A DNA stretch of 39,320 bases from an uncultured Pseudomonadales bacterium (GTDB taxonomy: Bacteria > Pseudomonadota > Gammaproteobacteria > Pseudomonadales > UBA7434): the NCBI GenBank assembly GCA_905480475.1, contig CAJQQO010000043.1, positions 1 to 39,320 on the forward strand. Direction: 5' to 3'. This document shows positions 34,787 through 39,320 of this stretch, one piece after another. The position numbers were made by a program, and so were the translations under genes. Every line of letters starts with the position of its first letter. Position 1 is the first letter of the stretch. Under the pieces are notes generated by a model, which saw nothing but the letters and a program-made list of their open reading frames with translations, was not told the DNA's origin and did not search any database.

Positions 34787-34823
34787 TCCAATAGCCTTTT
34801 ACTTATCACTATTTGTTAATTCT

Positions 34824-35564
34824 TTAATCGCGTTTGTAAGCATCACTATAAGCCTGCGCTTCACGCACATCCAAAGTGCCCTCGTAAATTGCACGGCCGG
34901 TTATTGCACCACAAATTCCTTTATCGGCAACCGCTCTAAGCGCTTTGATATCATCAATATTGGTTATGCCACCCGATGCAATAACAGGAATCGATGACGC
35001 CTGCGCCATCGCCACAGTCGCTTCAACATTGACACCTTGCATCATGCCATCACGACTAATATCGGTATAGACAATACTGGATACACCATCTTGCTCAAAA
35101 CGTTTTGCCAATTCACTGGCTTGAATATTTGACACCTCTGCCCAACCGTCCGTTGCCACCAAACCGTCTTTGGCATCCAAACCAACAATAATCGAATCGG
35201 GAAAAGCTTTACAGGCTTGACTAACAAACTCCGGCTCTTTAACGGCTTTGGTACCAATAATTAAATAATTCACGCCGGCATTTAAATACGCCTCGATAGT
35301 ATCTAAGGATCGAATACCGCCGCCAATTTGAATGGGTAAATCGGGGTAAGCTTTGGCAATGGCTTTTACCACTTCACCATTAACTGGCTTGCCATCAAAG
35401 GCGCCGTTTAAATCAACCAAGTGCAATCGGCGTGCACCGGCATCAAGCCATTTTGCCGCCATTGCTACAGGGTCATCTGAAAAAACCGTGGAGTCGTCCA
35501 TCAGCCCTTGGCGCAAGCGCACACACTGGCCGTCTTTAAGATCAATTGCTGGAATCACTAACAT
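34824..35564 (-). CDS. hisA: ProFAR isomerase HisA
   Basis: 246 residues, a (beta/alpha)8 barrel homologous to HisF. The catalytic Asp pair is D8 ([14 protein letters not shown]) and D130 (VGLDAKDG). Phosphate loops are GGGIRS and ASGGITN. It isomerises ProFAR to PRFAR, the substrate of HisF-HisH. Between hisH and hisF with 67- and 37-base gaps, so likely co-transcribed. Confidence 0.98.
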   Translation of the reverse strand: MLVIPAIDLKDGQCVRLRQGLMDDSTVFSDDPVAMAAKWLDAGARRLHLVDLNGAFDGKPVNGEVVKAIAKAYPDLPIQIGGGIRSLDTIEAYLNAGVNYLIIGTKAVKEPEFVSQACKAFPDSIIVGLDAKDGLVATDGWAEVSNIQASELAKRFEQDGVSSIVYTDISRDGMMQGVNVEATVAMAQASSIPVIASGGITNIDDIKALRAVADKGICGAITGRAIYEGTLDVREAQAYSDAYKRD

Positions 35565-35631
35565 TTTTTATTAACCGCGCCTTTCACAATAAAATCGAAT
35601 TTAAACACTAACGTCTAAAACCATTAATAAA

Positions 35632-36291
35632 CTAACTAACACCATCCCACTGCATAAAGTTTTTCAGCAGTTGCAATCCATCTTTATGGCTTTTCTCAGG
35701 ATGAAATTGCACAGCAAAAATATTATCGCGCGCAATCATTGCCGCAATATCAATGCCGTAATTGGCAACGCCAACAGCTGACGAACAGGATTGTGCAGCA
35801 ACATAATAACTGTGCACAAAATAAAAACGCGCACCGTCATCAATATTATTCCACAGTGGATGATCATGCGTTTTAGCCACTTGATTCCAACCCATATGCG
35901 GGACTTTTAATTCACCGCTTGGCAAACCCGATCGCTCGAATGTTGAAGAAAAGAATTCAACGTTGTCATCAAATAGACCCAAACAATCGACCCCACCGTT
36001 TTCTTCGGAGTGACGCATCATGCCTTGCATACCGACACAGATACCCAGCAGTGGTTTTGTTTTGGCAACTTCTTGAATAACTTGATCCAAACCGCGCGAG
36101 CGAACTTCGCCCATGCAATCGCGAATCGCACCCACACCGGGATACACCACGCGGCCAGCATTTTTTATGGTATCGGGATCGTCACCCACCCAGATCGTTT
36201 GATCCGGCGCAATATGTTGCAGAGCTTTGGAAACCGAGTGGAGATTACCCATGCCGTAATCAATAACGGCGACATCAACAGATTTTTTCAC
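35632..36291 (-). CDS. hisH: Imidazole glycerol phosphate synthase glutaminase subunit HisH
   Basis: 219 residues, a class I glutamine amidotransferase. The nucleophile C85 lies in GICVGMQGM, with the His197 and Glu199 pair in VQFHPEKS. The N-terminal DYGMGNLHSV is typical of HisH. It releases ammonia from glutamine for HisF. There are 129 bases between hisB and hisH without an obvious terminator. Confidence 0.97.
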   Translation of the reverse strand: MKKSVDVAVIDYGMGNLHSVSKALQHIAPDQTIWVGDDPDTIKNAGRVVYPGVGAIRDCMGEVRSRGLDQVIQEVAKTKPLLGICVGMQGMMRHSEENGGVDCLGLFDDNVEFFSSTFERSGLPSGELKVPHMGWNQVAKTHDHPLWNNIDDGARFYFVHSYYVAAQSCSSAVGVANYGIDIAAMIARDNIFAVQFHPEKSHKDGLQLLKNFMQWDGVS

Positions 36292-36420
36292 TGTTTAGCT
36301 TGGTCCTGAATACATGTTAATTAAAATAGGAACGATACTTAAAGGACTAACGCAAAGGTATTCATATCAATCGTCGTTAGCCTTTTAACGCCTGCACTTT
36401 TCGCGGTACTTTTTTCAGTA

Positions 36421-37035
36421 CTACAGCGTACCCTTAGTAGAGGGCATAACACCGGCCATTCGCGGGTCATGCTCTAACGCCATTCGCAGCGCACGGCCAA
36501 AGGCCTTAAACACGGTTTCAATTTGATGATGACTGTTCTCGCCGCGCAGGCAATCAACATGCAAAGTCACCTGCGCATGATTGATAAAACCCTGAAAGAA
36601 TTCGTGAAACAGATCGACATCAAAACCGCCTACCGCAGAACGGGTAAACGGCACATTAAATTCAATACCGGGTCGGCCCGATAGATCCAGCACAACGCGG
36701 GATAAGGCTTCATCGAGCGGCACATAGGCATGGCCATAACGGCGAATACCTTTTTTATCACCCACCGCTTTAGCAAAGGCCTGACCCATGGTGATACCAA
36801 TATCTTCCACCGTGTGGTGATCATCGATATGCAAATCACCGTCGGCCTTAATATCCAAGTCAATCAAGCCATGGCGCGCGATCTGGTCGAGCATATGCTC
36901 TAGAAACGGAATACCGGTATCAAATCGCGCCTCGCCAGTGCCATCCAAATTCAGCGACACGGTAATCTGGGTTTCTAAGGTATCGCGAGCAACAGTTGCA
37001 GTACGCGCGGTAGATGAAGTGCTTGCTTGGCTCAT
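36421..37035 (-). CDS. hisB: Imidazoleglycerol-phosphate dehydratase HisB (monofunctional)
   Basis: 204 residues, only the dehydratase domain, so the histidinol-phosphatase activity must be elsewhere, as in Pseudomonas. Manganese-binding His/Glu motifs are [25 protein letters not shown] and [18 protein letters not shown]. The first 15 residues (Ser/Thr-rich) are a short extension. It follows gpmA by 195 bases on the same strand. Confidence 0.97.
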   Translation of the reverse strand: MSQASTSSTARTATVARDTLETQITVSLNLDGTGEARFDTGIPFLEHMLDQIARHGLIDLDIKADGDLHIDDHHTVEDIGITMGQAFAKAVGDKKGIRRYGHAYVPLDEALSRVVLDLSGRPGIEFNVPFTRSAVGGFDVDLFHEFFQGFINHAQVTLHVDCLRGENSHHQIETVFKAFGRALRMALEHDPRMAGVMPSTKGTL

Positions 37036-37230
37036 GGAGATTCCAACTATGTTCTAAACGATAAGGTTGTAAAAACTGTATCTATAAATAACAGCTAATC
37101 ATTATAGTAAAAAGCCTGGCCATCACGCAGCGTAAATAGAGGGCAATTATGCCTACAAAGGCATTGGCTTGTGCGAAATAAAGGAAGTGAGCATTTACTT
37201 ACAAATCTCACTACCCGCCTAACATTCAAG

Positions 37231-37980
37231 TTAAGTCTTGGACTTACCCTGATTGGCGACCGAATTCATCATCGCCTTAATCGCCTCTGGATCACCCAAA
37301 TACTCGCTGCTAATCGGTTTTAAATCGGCATCGAGCTGATAAACCAAGGGGATTCCGGTTGGGATATTGACGCCGATAATATCCTCGTCGCTAATGCCGT
37401 CGAGGTACTTAACCAGTGACCGCAGGCTATTGCCATGAGCCGCGATTACCACCCGCTTGCCTGCTAAGATATTTGGCCGAATCACGTCGTGCCAATAAGG
37501 CAATACCCGCTCAATCGTTAGCGCTAAGCTTTCACCGCGAGGCAAAATCGCATGATCAATGCCTTTGTAACGGCTATCGTTACCCGGAAAATGCTCACTA
37601 TCGAGCTCTACTGCCGGAGGTGGGATATCAAAGCTACGACGCCAAACCTTAACTTGATCTTCGCCATGCTTAGTCGCGGTTTCGGCTTTATTTAAGCCGG
37701 TGAGCGCCCCATAGTGCCGCTCATTTAACCGCCAACTTCGCTCAACGGGCAGATACAATCGATCCATCTCGTCCAACATCAGCCATAGCGTTCGCATCGC
37801 CCGCTGCAATACCGAGGTATAAGCAATATCAAACTCAAAGCCTTGCTCCTTCAGTAAGCGGCCAGCCATCTTGGCCTGCACAACGCCTTCATCGGCTAAA
37901 TCGATGTCATACCAGCCAGTAAAGCGGTTTTGCTGGTTCCAGATACTTTCCCCGTGGCGGATTAGCACCAGTTGATACAT
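37231..37980 (-). CDS. gpmA: 2,3-bisphosphoglycerate-dependent phosphoglycerate mutase GpmA
   Basis: 249 residues. The phosphohistidine motif [18 protein letters not shown] has His9, and the second catalytic His is in [19 protein letters not shown] (about 186). [16 protein letters not shown] is the dPGM signature. It interconverts 3- and 2-phosphoglycerate in glycolysis. A GAGGAC ribosome site precedes the ATG. It is an unusual neighbour here, between hisB and asmA, while gpmI is absent from its usual place beside envC. Confidence 0.97.
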   Translation of the reverse strand: MYQLVLIRHGESIWNQQNRFTGWYDIDLADEGVVQAKMAGRLLKEQGFEFDIAYTSVLQRAMRTLWLMLDEMDRLYLPVERSWRLNERHYGALTGLNKAETATKHGEDQVKVWRRSFDIPPPAVELDSEHFPGNDSRYKGIDHAILPRGESLALTIERVLPYWHDVIRPNILAGKRVVIAAHGNSLRSLVKYLDGISDEDIIGVNIPTGIPLVYQLDADLKPISSEYLGDPEAIKAMMNSVANQGKSKT

Positions 37981-38321
37981 AGTTAGGTCCTCAATACGGT
38001 TTTCATATTGTCCAATTCAATATGATCTCAATTTTCGCCCAGCACGCCAGCCAAATACCGGCAAAGGCCAAAAGGCGCGATTATACCTGACGTGAACAAG
38101 AATCGCGCGAAGCTCTACCCAGTCGACATTGTCAACATTACCGCTTACGCAATCATCGTGGAATTTTGTACACTGACCTGCATCCAAGCCAAGAGCAAGC
38201 AGCGCTGAAGAGAACCGCCATTTGAGCATCAACTTACTGGCCAGGTTTAATTGTCAGATGAGTCGTTGGCCAAAGCGCTTATAACAACCCTTTTAACATC
38301 ATTAATTAAAGCGATATCTGT
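37981..38321. other. Divergent intergenic region, gpmA / asmA
   Basis: 341 bases with no convincing gene (a minus-strand frame at 38017-38232 has no family signature or ribosome site). It contains an 8-bp inverted repeat just upstream of gpmA (38003-38010 with 38018-38025). No clear sigma-70 promoter could be picked for asmA. Confidence 0.5.
38003..38025. promoter_or_regulatory. 8-bp inverted repeat upstream of gpmA
   Basis: TCATATTG at 38003-38010 is exactly complementary to 38018-38025, with a 7-base spacer. It ends 23 bases from the gpmA start, so it may be an operator or a leader hairpin of gpmA. No regulator is assigned. Confidence 0.35.
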
Positions 38322-39320
38322 ATGCGCCGAATAGTTACCAAGTTATTTCTGTTTCTAATACTGCTATGCATTGTGGCAGCCATTGGCGTATCACTGCTAA
38401 TTGCCAATATCGACCTCAATCGTGTTAAACCCCAAATTCAACAAGTGGTTTATAACAACAGCAATATTGCTTTGGCGATAGATGGCTCAATTGATTGGGT
38501 CTTCAGCTGGCAAACTATGCCTTCGCTATCCATTAGCGTGGGCAAAACTCGCGCCTATCTCGATACGTCGCTGGGTCAATTGGAAACGATCGATGTAAAC
38601 AGCAAGCAAAACTTTGGTGATATAGAAGCGTTTTCTTTTGGTATCACACTAACTGAATTACTTAAGGGGCAAGTGAATGCCGATGAATTAACTATTAGCG
38701 GACTCACACTAAGACTAAGCAAAGACAAACAAGGTAATGCAAACTGGGAAGCGATTGGCGCAAAAAACTCAAGCACTAATGCCGCGGACGACCAGGCATT
38801 AAAAGCTGAAAGTAAGCACACGGAAAAATCATCACTATTCACTTTAAACGCGCTAGTCATGGATCATGTACAGCTAAACAATATTTATGTGAGCTATATT
38901 GATCAGCAAAGTGGGGATGAACAAAATATTACTATTGAATCATTCAGTGGTAAACAAGTTAATTTACAGGGCAACGCCTTCCCAATAAAAACCAAATTAA
39001 CTGCAAGCGCCAATGGAAATCAAACTAGCACCATCGCATTAGATCTTAGCAGCGATATTTCATTAAGTGGCTTTTTAATTGCTCAAGATAATTTGTCCAA
39101 TAGCGATAACAATAAAAACAGCAGCCAGCAAATTGCCATATCCGATATTGATGCCAGCATAAATATATCGCAGCAAACAAACGACTCTCAACAAGCGCCA
39201 ATCGACACTCAAGCAATTACCATTAAAGGCAATGCCAGCTACCGGCTAAACGATAGCGCATTTGTTATTGATAATATGATTATTGCCAGCGACCATAGTA
39301 AGCTAACATTAACTCTGAAT
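38322..39320 (+). CDS. asmA: AsmA family protein, N-terminal part (3' truncated)
   Basis: An open frame of 333 codons from the ATG at 38322 to the window edge. It begins with MRRIVTKLFLFLILLCIVAA, a membrane anchor (about 7-27), then NIDLNRVKPQIQQVVYNNSN and IDGSIDWVFSWQTMPSLSISVG, the AsmA N-terminal signature, followed by ELLKGQVNADELTISGLTLRL. AsmA-like proteins are periplasmic beta-groove proteins implicated in lipid transport to the outer membrane. In Pseudomonas relatives, asmA lies next to hisB and mutY, which agrees. The ribosome site is weak. The Asn/Ser-rich linkers are normal for this family. Confidence 0.9.
   Translation, partial: MRRIVTKLFLFLILLCIVAAIGVSLLIANIDLNRVKPQIQQVVYNNSNIALAIDGSIDWVFSWQTMPSLSISVGKTRAYLDTSLGQLETIDVNSKQNFGDIEAFSFGITLTELLKGQVNADELTISGLTLRLSKDKQGNANWEAIGAKNSSTNAADDQALKAESKHTEKSSLFTLNALVMDHVQLNNIYVSYIDQQSGDEQNITIESFSGKQVNLQGNAFPIKTKLTASANGNQTSTIALDLSSDISLSGFLIAQDNLSNSDNNKNSSQQIAISDIDASINISQQTNDSQQAPIDTQAITIKGNASYRLNDSAFVIDNMIIASDHSKLTLTLN

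Noticed and set aside
37150-37165. Small hairpin between gpmA and hisB
   Set aside because: Only a 5-bp stem and no T run; not a credible terminator.
38168-38180. Short match (GTACACTGACC) to the arm of the inverted repeat at 4523-4546
   Set aside because: Only 11 bases are shared, without the GGGG end or an inverted partner, so it is likely coincidence.
38017-38232. 71-residue minus-strand ORF upstream of asmA
   Set aside because: No ribosome site, no recognised family and composition unlike neighbours; probably non-coding.

Overview
The window reads as a chromosomal segment of a marine-type gammaproteobacterium. From gene content and protein style I would guess the Cellvibrionales/Spongiibacterales area, but the taxon is inferred, not proven. 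The backbone gene order matches, from memory, the Pseudomonas-type order glnA - DUF4124 - ntrB - ntrC - trmL - secB - grxC - rhodanese - envC - ctpA - yibQ - hisF/A/H/B - asmA. Accessory blocks have been placed into it. No rRNA, tRNA, CRISPR array or intact insertion sequence was seen.

Left part (1-8632): the 3' end of glutamine synthetase with a clear intrinsic terminator, then a DUF4124 periplasmic protein. Next comes a three-gene redox module: rubrerythrin without a rubredoxin domain, a GlpC/heterodisulfide-reductase-like Fe-S protein, and DUF3501. It has an FNR-like dyad and a perfect 14-bp palindrome upstream. A transposon-like inverted repeat follows, then a membrane-anchored TPR/retropepsin-like protease on the minus strand. 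ntrB-ntrC come next, with a textbook NtrC operator upstream.

Middle part (8634-26722, all minus strand): a near-complete MSHA type IV pilus locus, transcribed mshI - [34-aa micro-ORF] - mshI2 (PilN) - mshJ - K - L - M - N - E - G - B - A - terminator - C - D - O - Q - P. It encodes the inner-membrane assembly complex, secretin, ATPase and platform, the major pilin and minor pilins. It ends in a very large tip-type protein (MshQ) with two tandem PA14 domains, a LamG-like domain and a DUF6701 region. The locus ends tail-to-tail with ntrC, one base apart. The order mshQ-mshP is reversed relative to the usual mshP-mshQ.

Right part (27069-39320): trmL (+) converges on rhodanese-grxC-secB (-) across a 14-bp inverted repeat. 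envC, ctpA and a divergent polysaccharide deacetylase (yibQ-like) run on the plus strand, followed by a small DUF6316-like gene. gpmA-hisB-hisH-hisA-hisF run on the minus strand. An AsmA-family gene starts at 38322 and runs off the right edge. gpmI, usually found beside envC, is missing there, while the cofactor-dependent mutase gpmA sits between hisB and asmA.

The most interesting items are the rubrerythrin/Fe-S/DUF3501 module and its palindromes, the translationally coupled micro-ORF inside the pilus operon, the tandem-PA14 MshQ, and the long-leader MshB.
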